From Acidobacteriota bacterium (GTDB lineage: Bacteria > Acidobacteriota > Terriglobia > Bryobacterales > Bryobacteraceae), in assembly GCA_018268935.1 (NCBI GenBank), contig JAFDVS010000037.1, positions 36,570 through 78,086 of the forward strand: 41,517 nt of DNA, written 5' to 3'. The notes beneath the pieces are model-generated. The model was given only the letters and a program-made list of their open reading frames with translations. It was not told the origin of the DNA and did not search any database. Within the stretch, counting starts at the first letter, position 1, and each line of letters opens with the position of its first letter. Made by a program: the position numbers and the translations under genes. This document shows positions 6,857 through 15,294 of this stretch, piece after piece.

Positions 6857-9070
6857 ATGCGCGTCATCCTCGCTCTCCTCCTCCCAGGCGCCCTCTTGTT
6901 CGCCGCCGATGAGTCCGGCTTCCGCAAACACATCCAGCCCTTTCTAACCCGGCACTGCGTCATGTGCCACAACCCCAAAGCCAAACTCGGCAATCTCGAT
7001 CTCCAGCGCTTCACCTCCGCCGAAAAAGTCCTCGCCGAACAGGACGTCTGGGACAAAGTCGCCGCCAAAATCACTCACGGCGAAATGCCTCCCAAAGGCC
7101 GTCCCGTCCCGCCCACCACCGAGGTAACGGCCCTCCGCAATTGGCTCACCGCCGAATACGCTCGTTACGACAAACGCTCCGACCACGACCCCGGCCGAGT
7201 CACCGCCCGCCGCCTCAACCGCGTCGAATACAACAACACCATCCGCGATCTCACCGGCCTCGATCTCAAACCCGCCTCCGCCTTCCCGCCCGACGACTCC
7301 GGCTACGGCTTCGACAACATCGGCGACGTCCTCTCCCTCTCCCCCGCGCTCATGGAAAAGTACATGAACGCCGCTTCACAAGTACTCCGCGAAGCCATCG
7401 CCACTCCACGCACCTACAAGGAAATGAACGATCGCTATCGCGTGGATCGTGTCCCTCAAACAGGCCCTCCCGGCTCCATCGAAGTCAAACACCGCTTCCC
7501 CGTGGAAGCCGACTACACCATCCGCATCGCCATGGCCGGACGCCGCCTCGCCGCAGGGGAAACCCTCAGCGTCATCACGGAACTCGACGGCAAAACCGAA
7601 ACCTTCGACGCGAACACTCCTCCCAACCGCCCCCGCATCCTCGAATGGAAGATCCGCACGCAAGCGGGCGCCAAAGCCATCAAAGCTCAATACTCCGCGC
7701 CCGTCGAAGGCATGCTCATCGAATACCTCGAAGTTCGCGGACCCTACAACCCAGCCCCCTTCACGCCGCCCCCCAGCCACGCCCGCATCCTCGTCTGCGG
7801 CGAATGGCCCGGCAAATACGACGACGCCTGCATCCGCCAGATCGTCGAGACCTTCGCCCGCCGCGCCTTCCGCCGCCCCGTCACCCCCGCCGAAACAGAC
7901 AAGTACACCAAAATCGCGCTCGCCGCCAAGCAAGACGGCGAATCCCCCGAACAATCCATCCGCTACGCACTCCAGGGCATCCTCGTCTCCCCACACTTTC
8001 TCTTCCGCATCGAGCGCGACGCCAAACCCGGCCTCACCCATCCCGTCAACAACTACGAACTCGCCTCGCGCCTCTCCTACTTCCTCTGGGCCAGCATGCC
8101 CGACGATACCCTCCTCGCCGCCGCCCAGCAAGGCAACGTCCAGCGCGAAACCGCCCGCATGATCGCCGATCCGAAATTCTCAGCCTTCATCGAGAACTTC
8201 ACCGGCCAATGGCTCGAACTTCGCAATCTCGACGAGGTCAAACCCACCCCCGAAAAATTCCCTCAGTTCGACAACGCCCTCCGCGAAGCCATGAAGAAGG
8301 AAACCCAACTCTTCTTCGCTTCGCTCATCACCAACAACGGCAGCCTGCTCGACCTCATCGATGCGCCCTACACCTTCCTCAATGAGCGCCTCGCCCGCCA
8401 CTACGGCATTTCCGGCGTCGAAGGCTCCGACTTCCGCCGCGTCGACCTCAACACTCCGCAACGTGGTGGCGTCCTCAGCCACGCCAGCATCCTCACCGTC
8501 TCCAGCTATCCCAACCGCACCTCGCCCGTCATCCGTGGAAAATTCCTCCTCGAGAATTTCCTCAACGCCCCGCCGCCTCCTCCGCCCCCCAATGTCCCCA
8601 GTCTCGAAGAATCCGCCGGAGCCATGGGCGGCACCCTCCGCCAGCAAATGCAAAAGCATCGCACCAACGCCGTCTGCGCTTCCTGCCATCAACGCATGGA
8701 CACGCTCGGCTTCGGCCTGGAAAATTACGACGCCATCGGCGCCTGGCGCGATTCCGAAGGCGGCGTCCGCATCGATCCCTCCGGCGAACTCCCCGGCAAT
8801 CGCACCTTCAACTCTCCAGCCGAACTCAAAAAGATCCTCAAATCCGAAAAAGACGCCTTCGCCCAATGCGTCACCGAAAAGCTCCTCATCTACGCCTTAG
8901 GCCGCGGCCTCGAACGCAATGACCGTACCTTCGTCCGCCAGATCGTCCACAATGTCGCCGCCGACGGCTACCGCCTGCGCCGCCTCATCGAAGAAATCGT
9001 CAACAGCGCGCCCTTCCGCATGCGCAGAGCTGAATCCACACGTGATAAAGTAGCCAGCATCGGGAACTGA
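6857..9070 (+). CDS. DUF1587/1595/1592/1588/1585 multi-domain protein with two heme motifs
   Basis: A 737-aa exported protein of the planctomycete/acidobacterial 'DUF1592' family; biochemical function unknown. Order seen: signal peptide (MRVILALLLPGALLFA), a cytochrome c domain with CVMCH (34-38) and a GEMPPKG distal loop, DUF1587 (LNRVEYNNTIRDLTGLD), a carbohydrate-binding-like beta domain, DUF1595 (FARRAFRRPVTPAE), DUF1592 (GILVSPHFLFRIE; ELASRLSYFLWASMPDD), DUF1588 (RGGVLSHASILTVSSYPNRT) containing a second CxxCH (CASCH, 607-611) and GFGLENYDAIG, and C-terminal DUF1585 (KLLIYALGRGLE). A proline run of seven lies near residue 576. A GTG one codon upstream is an alternative start. The DUF1552 gene follows 4 nt after the stop, so the two are almost certainly co-transcribed, as they are in many genomes. 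Probably part of an extracytoplasmic electron-transfer or oxidative degradation unit (inference). Confidence 0.93.
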   Translation: MRVILALLLPGALLFAADESGFRKHIQPFLTRHCVMCHNPKAKLGNLDLQRFTSAEKVLAEQDVWDKVAAKITHGEMPPKGRPVPPTTEVTALRNWLTAEYARYDKRSDHDPGRVTARRLNRVEYNNTIRDLTGLDLKPASAFPPDDSGYGFDNIGDVLSLSPALMEKYMNAASQVLREAIATPRTYKEMNDRYRVDRVPQTGPPGSIEVKHRFPVEADYTIRIAMAGRRLAAGETLSVITELDGKTETFDANTPPNRPRILEWKIRTQAGAKAIKAQYSAPVEGMLIEYLEVRGPYNPAPFTPPPSHARILVCGEWPGKYDDACIRQIVETFARRAFRRPVTPAETDKYTKIALAAKQDGESPEQSIRYALQGILVSPHFLFRIERDAKPGLTHPVNNYELASRLSYFLWASMPDDTLLAAAQQGNVQRETARMIADPKFSAFIENFTGQWLELRNLDEVKPTPEKFPQFDNALREAMKKETQLFFASLITNNGSLLDLIDAPYTFLNERLARHYGISGVEGSDFRRVDLNTPQRGGVLSHASILTVSSYPNRTSPVIRGKFLLENFLNAPPPPPPPNVPSLEESAGAMGGTLRQQMQKHRTNAVCASCHQRMDTLGFGLENYDAIGAWRDSEGGVRIDPSGELPGNRTFNSPAELKKILKSEKDAFAQCVTEKLLIYALGRGLERNDRTFVRQIVHNVAADGYRLRRLIEEIVNSAPFRMRRAESTRDKVASIGN

Positions 9071-9074
9071 ACGC

Positions 9075-10424
9075 ATGACCCCACGACATTTGCCCCGCAG
9101 AACGTTTTTGCGAGGAATCGGTACTGCCATCGGCCTGCCTTTCCTTGACGCCATGACACCCGCCTTTGCCGCCCCGGCGAAATCCTCCGGCAAGCCGCCC
9201 ACGCGCATGGCATTCGTCTACGTTCCCAACGGCATCGTCATGCCCGAATGGACTCCCGTCGAGGAAGGCAATGCGTTCACCTTCCGCCGCACCATGGAGC
9301 CCATGGCCCCGTTCAAAGACAAACTGCTCATCCTCAGCGGCCTCACCCACAACGGTGGCCGGGCCCTCGGCGATGGTCCCGGTGATCACGCCCGCGCCGC
9401 CTCCAGCTTCCTCACCGGCATGCATCCGCGCAAAACTGCCGGAGCAGATATCAAGATCGGAATATCTGTAGATCAATTCGCTGCGCAGAACCTCGGCAAC
9501 GCCACCCGCTTCGCCTCCCTCGAACTCGGCCTCGAAGACGGCCGCCTCGTCGGCAGTTGCGATTCCGGCTATAGCTGCGCCTACTCCAATAACCTCGCCT
9601 GGCGCACCGAAAATGCTCCGCTCCCCCCCGAAATCAATCCCCGCCTCGTCTTCGAACGCCTCTTCGGAGCCGGTGATGAAGTGGAAGACACAGCCACCCG
9701 CGCCCGCCGCCTCAAATACCAGAAGAGCATCCTCGACACTGTCAGCGAAGAAACAAGCTCCCTCAAATCCTCGCTGGGCTCCACCGACAAACGCAAGCTC
9801 GACGAATACCTCCACTCCGTCCGCGAAATCGAAAAGCGCATCGAATCCGCTGAGCGCGATTCCAAAGATCTCACCCCGCCCTTCGCCAAGCCCGACGGCG
9901 CACCCTTTGATTACGCCGAACACGCCCGCCTTATGTATGACCTCATGACCGTGGCCTTCCAAACCGACTCCACCCGGATAATGACTTTCATGATGGGCCG
10001 CGAAGGCTCCTCCCGTGCCTACCGCGAAATCGGCATCTCCGACGCGCATCATCCCCTCACCCACCACCGTGGCAACGAAGAGATGGTCGAAAAGGTTCGC
10101 CAGATTAATCGCTATCACGTCCAGCAATTCGCCGGCTGGATCGACAAACTCAGTAAGACGCCCGATGGCGACGGCACCCTCCTCGATTCCGCCATGATCA
10201 TCTACGGCAGCGGTCTCGCCGACGGCAACCGCCACACCCATCACGATCTGCCGGTCCTGCTCGCAGGAGGCGGCAACGGCAAACTGAAGCCCGGCCGCCA
10301 CGTCAAATACGCCGTCGAAACGCCCATGGCCAACCTCTTCATCGCCATGCTCGACAAAATGGGCGTCACCGCTGAACAACTCGGCGACAGCAACGGCAAA
10401 TTAGGATACCTCGGGGAGCTCTAA
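9075..10424 (+). CDS. DUF1552 family protein, Tat-exported
   Basis: A 449-aa protein of the DUF1552 family, the constant partner of DUF1592 proteins; its activity is not established. The N-terminus RRTFLRGIGTAIGLPFLDAM carries a clear twin-arginine motif (RRTFLRG, residues 8-14), so it is exported folded, which suggests a bound cofactor or metal. Family features seen: RMAFVYVPNGIVMPEW, LLILSGLTHN, GDGPGDHARAASSFLTG, ISVDQFAAQ, ELGLEDGRLVGSCDSGYSCAYSNNLAW in overlapping pieces, SDAHHPLTHH, and near the end MIIYGSGLADGNRHTHHDLPVLLAGGG, a His-rich segment like that of the alkaline-phosphatase-fold DUF1501 family. The ATG is 4 nt after the preceding stop, with a weak GGGAAC upstream, implying translational coupling. 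Confidence 0.93.
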   Translation: MTPRHLPRRTFLRGIGTAIGLPFLDAMTPAFAAPAKSSGKPPTRMAFVYVPNGIVMPEWTPVEEGNAFTFRRTMEPMAPFKDKLLILSGLTHNGGRALGDGPGDHARAASSFLTGMHPRKTAGADIKIGISVDQFAAQNLGNATRFASLELGLEDGRLVGSCDSGYSCAYSNNLAWRTENAPLPPEINPRLVFERLFGAGDEVEDTATRARRLKYQKSILDTVSEETSSLKSSLGSTDKRKLDEYLHSVREIEKRIESAERDSKDLTPPFAKPDGAPFDYAEHARLMYDLMTVAFQTDSTRIMTFMMGREGSSRAYREIGISDAHHPLTHHRGNEEMVEKVRQINRYHVQQFAGWIDKLSKTPDGDGTLLDSAMIIYGSGLADGNRHTHHDLPVLLAGGGNGKLKPGRHVKYAVETPMANLFIAMLDKMGVTAEQLGDSNGKLGYLGEL

Positions 10425-10447
10425 CCCCAAACTCGTAAGGAATAAGA

Positions 10448-11113
10448 ATGGATTTCATCGAATACCTGAAGACCGTGGACACCCCCACGCTCTGCAACGC
10501 CATCGAACTGCTCAAAGTGCGCAAGGATCACGAAGGTTTCACCCCCCTCGAAATCCGCTGCCTCTTCCCCGAATTCGGCCGCATGATCGGCCATGCTGTC
10601 ACCGCCCAAGTGGAAACCTACACCTCGATGGAGAAGCGTGACAACCGCCTCTTCGTCGATCTCTACTCCCTGCTCGACAAAGGCCCCAAGCCCGGCGTCA
10701 TCGTCCTCCAGGAAGTCGGCGGCCACGGCAACTACGCCGCCCACGCCGGCGAAGTCATGTCCACCATCTTCCACAAACTCGGCGCAGTCGGCCTCGTGAG
10801 CGATTGCGGAGTCCGTGACATCCCCGAAGTCCGCCGCCTCGGCTTCCATTACTTCGCCCGCGGCACCGTCGCCAGCCACGGCAACTTCCGCATCGTCCGC
10901 GTTGGAGTCCCCGTCCAGATCATGGGCCTCGTCATCAAAACGGGCGACCTCCTCCACGGCGACGAAAACGGCCTCGCCCTTGTACCTGAAGAAAAGCGCG
11001 ACCTCATCCCGCAAATGGTCGACCTCATCCGTTCCCGCGAAGGTAAACTCCTCGACTACGTCAAAAGCGACGCCTTCACCCTCGACGGACTCCGCGGCCA
11101 AATCGTCGAATAA
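10448..11113 (+). CDS. RraA-like family protein (HMG/CHA aldolase-like)
   Basis: A 221-aa cytosolic protein of the RraA/4-hydroxy-4-methyl-2-oxoglutarate aldolase family. Members either cleave pyruvate-derived hydroxy acids or, in E. coli RraA, bind RNase E. Visible: the glycine-rich loop GGHGNYAAHAGEVMS, the metal-site motif SDCGVRDIPE (Asp of CGxRD), HGNFRIVRVGVPVQI and the C-terminal DENGLALVP loop. The N-terminus DTPTLCNAIELL is typical of the subgroup found near sugar or aromatic acid catabolic genes, often misannotated as a methyltransferase (MenG). AAGGAATAAG precedes the ATG. It follows the DUF1552 gene after 23 nt, so it is likely in the same operon, which would fit disposal of an oxo-acid product of the oxidation carried out by its neighbours (inference). 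Confidence 0.88.
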   Translation: MDFIEYLKTVDTPTLCNAIELLKVRKDHEGFTPLEIRCLFPEFGRMIGHAVTAQVETYTSMEKRDNRLFVDLYSLLDKGPKPGVIVLQEVGGHGNYAAHAGEVMSTIFHKLGAVGLVSDCGVRDIPEVRRLGFHYFARGTVASHGNFRIVRVGVPVQIMGLVIKTGDLLHGDENGLALVPEEKRDLIPQMVDLIRSREGKLLDYVKSDAFTLDGLRGQIVE

Positions 11114-11123
11114 CAATCAGCGC

Positions 11124-11129
11124 TACACT
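11124..11129 (+). promoter_or_regulatory. GCGCTACACT -10-like element before the Rpn-like gene
   Basis: TACACT, preceded by GCGC as in three other upstream regions of this window, lies 13 nt before the ATG at 11143. Its position just after the rraA-like stop suggests a separate promoter. No -35 box is obvious. Confidence 0.4.
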
Positions 11130-11142
11130 GAACACGTAGCCA

Positions 11143-12048
11143 ATGCCAGCGCCCTACGATGGGCGGTTCAAACTCCTCGCCGAAGAGTTTCCCGGCCTGC
11201 TGCTTCGCCTCTTGGGCATCGTCGAACCCGGGTGCAGCCTCGAAACCATCGACGTTCTCCGTGAATTGCAACTCGATCCCGTCCAGGTAGATCACGTCTA
11301 CAAAATCGGCAACGATCGCCTCGTGCACTTCGAAGCCATCACCAGTTGGCGCGCCGACCGCGTCCCCAAACTCGCCCTCTACCGCTTCCTCCTGCACCAG
11401 AAGTTCGCGCTCCCCATGGACAGCTACCTCGTGCTCATGGCGGAACGATACGCCCCGCGCACGCTCCCCGAGCGCATCGTCTACGAAGAGCACGATGGCT
11501 TCCGCATCGAAACCCCATACCGCGTCATCCGCCTCTGGGAAATCGACCCCGCCATCGCCTTCGAACCAGGCTGCGAAGCCCTGCTTCCCTGGGTACCCGC
11601 CCTCAACTCCGGCACAGACGATCTTGTCCGAGCCACCGAAGCGATCCAGCACCTCAGCGAACACCCCGATCAGGCCCCTTACGCCGTCGACACGATGATC
11701 GGAAATCTCGCCGTCCTCGCATCGCTTCGCTACGATAAACTGGAAATCAGGAAGCTGCTCGAAAAGCTACAGAGGAAGATTATGCTGTCCACCGATCTCT
11801 TCACCGATTCCTGGCTCTACAAAGACGGCAAAGCCGAAGGCGAAGCCATAGGGGAAGCCAAAGGTAAGCTGGAAGGCCAGCGCGAAGACCTCCGTACCGC
11901 CTTCCAACTCCGTTTTCCCGAAGCCCCACTCCCGCCGGAAATCGAAACCCTGACCAACTTAGACGCCATACAGCAAGCCTTCCGCGCCGTCCTCCAGGCC
12001 CGCGCTTCCCACGAAGCCATCACAGCCATCCAGCAAGCCGTCCAGTAA
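11143..12048 (+). CDS. Rpn-like PD-(D/E)xK nuclease-family protein
   Basis: A 301-aa member of the Rpn/YhgA 'putative transposase' group (recombination-promoting nucleases of the PD-(D/E)xK fold). The layout matches: an N-terminal domain with DPVQVDHVYKIGNDRLVHFE (Asp50, Glu64), then the usual RVPKLALYRFLLHQKF and YLVLMAERYAP stretches, and a charged C-terminal helix (GKAEGEAIGEAKGKLEGQRE) followed by a helical tail like DUF4351. Oddity: the core motif here reads E-A-I (64-66), where relatives I recall have E-x-Q or E-x-K (for example HIELQS), so the third catalytic residue seems lost. It may be an inactive or regulatory relative. There is no Shine-Dalgarno sequence; a -10-like element lies close upstream. 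The gene ends 4 nt before a convergent gene. Such genes are common accessory genes in Solibacter-type genomes. Confidence 0.75.
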   Translation: MPAPYDGRFKLLAEEFPGLLLRLLGIVEPGCSLETIDVLRELQLDPVQVDHVYKIGNDRLVHFEAITSWRADRVPKLALYRFLLHQKFALPMDSYLVLMAERYAPRTLPERIVYEEHDGFRIETPYRVIRLWEIDPAIAFEPGCEALLPWVPALNSGTDDLVRATEAIQHLSEHPDQAPYAVDTMIGNLAVLASLRYDKLEIRKLLEKLQRKIMLSTDLFTDSWLYKDGKAEGEAIGEAKGKLEGQREDLRTAFQLRFPEAPLPPEIETLTNLDAIQQAFRAVLQARASHEAITAIQQAVQ

Positions 12049-12052
12049 AAGA

Positions 12053-13045
12053 TCAACCCACCGTATCCCGAATTCCCGCCGCCTGCGCCAGCAGCGCCGC
12101 TCCTTCCCTGCTCCGCCCATGCCGCTCCAGCAACGCCCCGTAGCGTTCCAACAACCGGGCTACCTCAATATGCCTCGCCCCCAGTCGCTGCTCCATCAAC
12201 TCGCGAGCCTGCTTGTACAACTCCTCCGCCGCCCGCACATCCTGCTGATCATCGTGAATCATCGCCAGCGTCATCACTCCAAAAGCGAAACTCTCATCCC
12301 GGCTCCGCCCCAGTTGCTCCAGCGACCCCGCCAGCACTTCCTGCGCATCATCAAACTGCCGCCGCTTCCGATGTAAGTCCGCCAGGTTCATCTCGCACAT
12401 CGCCCGAGCTTCCACATCGCGCGCGGTGTGCAAAGCCCTGCGGCAATATCGCTCCGCCGTCTCCAGATCCCCCTTCTCGCTGTACGCCGCACTCAAATTA
12501 TTCAACAGCCGCCACGTATTCCCCGCCCGCTGTGCATCGGCGATATGTTCCCACAACTCAAGCGCAGCACAGTACTCCCGAATCGCCCCATCATGATCCC
12601 CCGCTGCATGCTTGCAATTCCCCAACTCCATCAAAGCCAGAGCCTCATTGGGCCGGTCCTCCAACTCCGCGAACAGCTCGGCCGCTTCCCGCAGCTTCCA
12701 TTCCCCCTGATTGAACCGGCACGCACTCACATCCATTACCCCGCTCTCGCACAACAAATGTGCCGACTTCGCCGACCGCTTCTTCCCCACCTTCGCCGAT
12801 AACAGAGCCAACCCGGCCAACCACTGACGCCCGCCCGCCCCCTGCAACGAAAGTTCCGCCGGCCGCCGCAACCAGCGAACAACCGGCATCACAACCAGCG
12901 GTATGCCCAGTAGCGATCCAACCACCAGAGCCACTGTCGCCGGCAGAACAATCTCCTGATCGCGAAAGCAAAGGATGAGCGAAAGCGACAACCCGTTGCA
13001 TCCCATCAGCAACCCCGCGGCCGCAATTCGAATCCAGCGAAGCAT
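12053..13045 (-). CDS. Membrane-anchored TPR protein
   Basis: A 330-aa protein with two N-terminal membrane segments (about residues 7-27 and 33-55, ending VVMPVVRWLRR) and a large cytoplasmic TPR domain. At least five TPR-like helix pairs are seen, e.g. EALALMELGNCKHAAGDHDG, LLNNLSAAYSEKGDLETAER and VARLLERYGALLERHGRSRE; this spacing is that of the TPR_12/NB-ARC-associated type. It probably scaffolds protein contacts; no enzymatic domain is present. Start: the ATG at 13045 has AGGA 4 nt before it; an ATG at 13066 is the alternative. The frame stays open to 13639, but that part is antisense to the acyltransferase gene and is composed of Gly/Glu/Val-rich shadow sequence, so it was excluded. 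Divergent from the acyltransferase gene. Confidence 0.8.
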   Translation of the reverse strand: MLRWIRIAAAGLLMGCNGLSLSLILCFRDQEIVLPATVALVVGSLLGIPLVVMPVVRWLRRPAELSLQGAGGRQWLAGLALLSAKVGKKRSAKSAHLLCESGVMDVSACRFNQGEWKLREAAELFAELEDRPNEALALMELGNCKHAAGDHDGAIREYCAALELWEHIADAQRAGNTWRLLNNLSAAYSEKGDLETAERYCRRALHTARDVEARAMCEMNLADLHRKRRQFDDAQEVLAGSLEQLGRSRDESFAFGVMTLAMIHDDQQDVRAAEELYKQARELMEQRLGARHIEVARLLERYGALLERHGRSREGAALLAQAAGIRDTVG

Positions 13046-13174
13046 TGGTTCCTGTCCGAAACTCATAGATCGGCACATTCCACACCGAAGCACATAGGAA
13101 TTTGGTCCTGCATCCATGGCCCGCCTAGTTTGCCCGGGAATAATCGATGCGCGCCCCGGCATCTCTCCACCGAC

Positions 13175-14839
13175 ATGCTTCACTCCCAAATCCCCGGCAT
13201 GAACACCCTCCGCGGCATCTACGCCACCATCCGCACCCGACAGGACGAACACACCATCGGCGGCCGTCTCCTCCAACAACTCCGCATCCGCTTCCGAGCC
13301 TCTCCCCACGACCTCACCCTCATCCCACGCTCCGGCCCGGCAATCCTCCTCCTCAATCACCCCACCGGCCTCCTCGAAGGCGCCGTGCTCATGGAAATCC
13401 TCCACCGCATCCGGCCCGACGCGAAATTCCTCGCCAACAACGTCCTCTCCGAAGTCCCCGAACTCCACGACAGCATCATCCCCGTCGACATCACCACGCA
13501 CGCCCCACAGCACAACAGCGCCGCCATCAAACGCGCCACCAAACACCTCGCAAACGGCGGTCTCCTCGTCGTCTTCCCCGCCGGCGAAGTCTCCAGTTTC
13601 CACCTCCGCAACCTCGCCATCAGTGACCCCGCATGGCATCCGTCAATCGCCCGAATCATCGAGTTGGCAAATCGCCGTAGCCCGAACCTCCAAGTGGTCC
13701 CAGCCTTCATCACCGGCACGAATAGCTTCCTCTTCCAATGCGCCGGTGTAATCCATCCGAGCCTGCGCACCTTACTCCTCGTAAGAGAACTCCTCAACAA
13801 ACAAGGCACCGAAGTCGAACTTCGCATCGGCCGCCCCATTCCGGCCGCGCGACTGGCGGACTTCGCCACCGACGGCGAGCGCATCCAGTACCTCCGCTGG
13901 CGCACCGATCTGCTCGCCTCCCGCCATCACTTCAAACCCCAAACCAACTTCCCGCTCAAAGGCAACAAAGCCGCCCAACAACCCGTCCGCCCACCCATCG
14001 ACACCGCCGCCATTGCTTCAGAGATCGCACAACTCGATCCACTCATCGCCACCACTGATCTCACCGCCTACCTCGCCCCTGCCAATCGAATCCCCAACGC
14101 GCTCCAGGAAATCGGGCGCCTTCGCGAGATCACCTTCCGCGCCGCCGGAGAAGGAACCGGCAAGACCACTGACATCGACGCCTTCGACCAACAGTACCTC
14201 CATCTCTTCCTCTGGAACCACGCCAAACAGGAGATCGCGGGAGCCTACCGGCTTGCCGCCACCGATGTCGTCCACCCACTGTACACATCCACTCTCTTTC
14301 GCTACGGCCCGGAGTTCCTCCAAACACTCGGCCCAGCCCTGGAACTCGGCCGGTCCTTCGTCCGGATGGAATATCAAAAATCCTTCGCGCCCCTGCTCCT
14401 GCTCTGGAAAGGCATTGGCCGCTACGTCGCCGACAATCCGCGCTACAAGGTTTTGTTCGGTCCGGTCAGCATCAGCAACCGCTATCAATCCCTCTCACGC
14501 GACCTCATGATCGGTTTTCTGGAACGCTACGCCCAACTCCCCGAATGGAAGCAGTTCGTTCAAACCCGCAACCCCTTCCGCCGCTCCACCGCCCAAGCCC
14601 CAGACACCTTCATCCGTGACATCGATCAACTCTCCGACCTCGTCAACGACATCGAAGCCTCGCGCGACGGCGTACCCGTCCTTCTGCGCCAGTACCTGAA
14701 ACTCGGCGGAAAACTTCTCGCTTTCAACGTCGACGAGGAATTTTCCAACGTCGTCGACGGATTAATCGTCGTGGACCTCACCCGCACCGAACCCTGTCTC
14801 CTCGAGCGCTACCTAGGCAAGCGATCAATAACGCTATGA
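13175..14839 (+). CDS. Two-domain acyltransferase: PlsC-like plus OlsB/GNAT-like (OlsF-type)
   Basis: A 554-aa protein joining a lysophospholipid O-acyltransferase domain and a hemolysin/OlsB-like N-acyltransferase domain. N-terminal part: LLLNHPTGLLEG with acceptor motif NH (61-62), a Glu where an Asp is usual, and VVFPAGEVS (about 132-140), the PlsC block III. C-terminal part: REITFRAAGEGTGKTTDIDA from about residue 315, HLFLWNHAKQEIAGAYRL, and LELGRSFVRMEYQK, the OlsB signature. This is the architecture of OlsF, which makes ornithine lipids in one polypeptide; known family behaviour assigns N-acylation to the C-terminal and O-acylation to the N-terminal half. The start is uncertain: ATG 13175, ATG 13199 or a TTG at 13130; none has a good Shine-Dalgarno sequence. 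It overlaps the DoxX-like gene by 4 nt (ATGA). Confidence 0.82.
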   Translation: MLHSQIPGMNTLRGIYATIRTRQDEHTIGGRLLQQLRIRFRASPHDLTLIPRSGPAILLLNHPTGLLEGAVLMEILHRIRPDAKFLANNVLSEVPELHDSIIPVDITTHAPQHNSAAIKRATKHLANGGLLVVFPAGEVSSFHLRNLAISDPAWHPSIARIIELANRRSPNLQVVPAFITGTNSFLFQCAGVIHPSLRTLLLVRELLNKQGTEVELRIGRPIPAARLADFATDGERIQYLRWRTDLLASRHHFKPQTNFPLKGNKAAQQPVRPPIDTAAIASEIAQLDPLIATTDLTAYLAPANRIPNALQEIGRLREITFRAAGEGTGKTTDIDAFDQQYLHLFLWNHAKQEIAGAYRLAATDVVHPLYTSTLFRYGPEFLQTLGPALELGRSFVRMEYQKSFAPLLLLWKGIGRYVADNPRYKVLFGPVSISNRYQSLSRDLMIGFLERYAQLPEWKQFVQTRNPFRRSTAQAPDTFIRDIDQLSDLVNDIEASRDGVPVLLRQYLKLGGKLLAFNVDEEFSNVVDGLIVVDLTRTEPCLLERYLGKRSITL

Positions 14840-15294
14840 AACAATCAACAACCATTCTGTTCTTAAGCTGGGGACTCCGCGGCCTCGCCGCCATCATCCT
14901 CCTGCAAACCCTCTACTTCAAATTCACCGCCGCCCCAGAGTCGGTCTACATCTTCTCCACCCTCAACATGGAGCCATGGGGCCGCATCGGTTCCGGCATC
15001 GCCGAACTGATCGCCTCTATCCTGCTCCTTATCCCCTCCACCGCCGCCTACGGAGCCCTGCTCTCCCTCGGCGTCATCAGCGGAGCCATCTTCTTCCACC
15101 TCACCAAACTCGGCATCGCCCTCCCGCTGGTCGGCGACAACGGCGAACTGTTCGCACTCGCCGTCATCGTCTTCATCGCCTCCGCCGCGACACTTTACCT
15201 CGAAGTTCTCAAATACCAGCGATCCCACCAATCTCCCAACTCCACCCGTACTTCCTCGACAGCCTCTTCCGGAATGGCTACCACCAACCGGTAG
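14836..15294 (+). CDS. DoxX-like small membrane protein
   Basis: A 152-aa integral membrane protein with four predicted helices (about 9-30, 47-67, 70-92 and 100-122), resembling the DoxX-like family. Typical residues: YFKFTAAPES after the first helix and a WGRIGSGIAELIASILLL second helix. DoxX-like proteins are of uncertain function; some associate with redox enzymes. It starts inside the preceding stop (ATGA overlap), so it is translationally coupled to the acyltransferase and may act with it in the membrane. The last 30 residues are hydrophilic, Ser/Thr-rich and lie antisense to the end of the 15195-17501 gene (100 nt overlap). The natural family end would be near residue 125, so the tail may be a read-on extension. 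Confidence 0.8.
   Translation: MKQSTTILFLSWGLRGLAAIILLQTLYFKFTAAPESVYIFSTLNMEPWGRIGSGIAELIASILLLIPSTAAYGALLSLGVISGAIFFHLTKLGIALPLVGDNGELFALAVIVFIASAATLYLEVLKYQRSHQSPNSTRTSSTASSGMATTNR

Noticed and set aside
13046..13639. N-terminal extension of the TPR protein
   Set aside because: The stretch is antisense to the acyltransferase gene, lacks a ribosome site and is shadow-like in composition.
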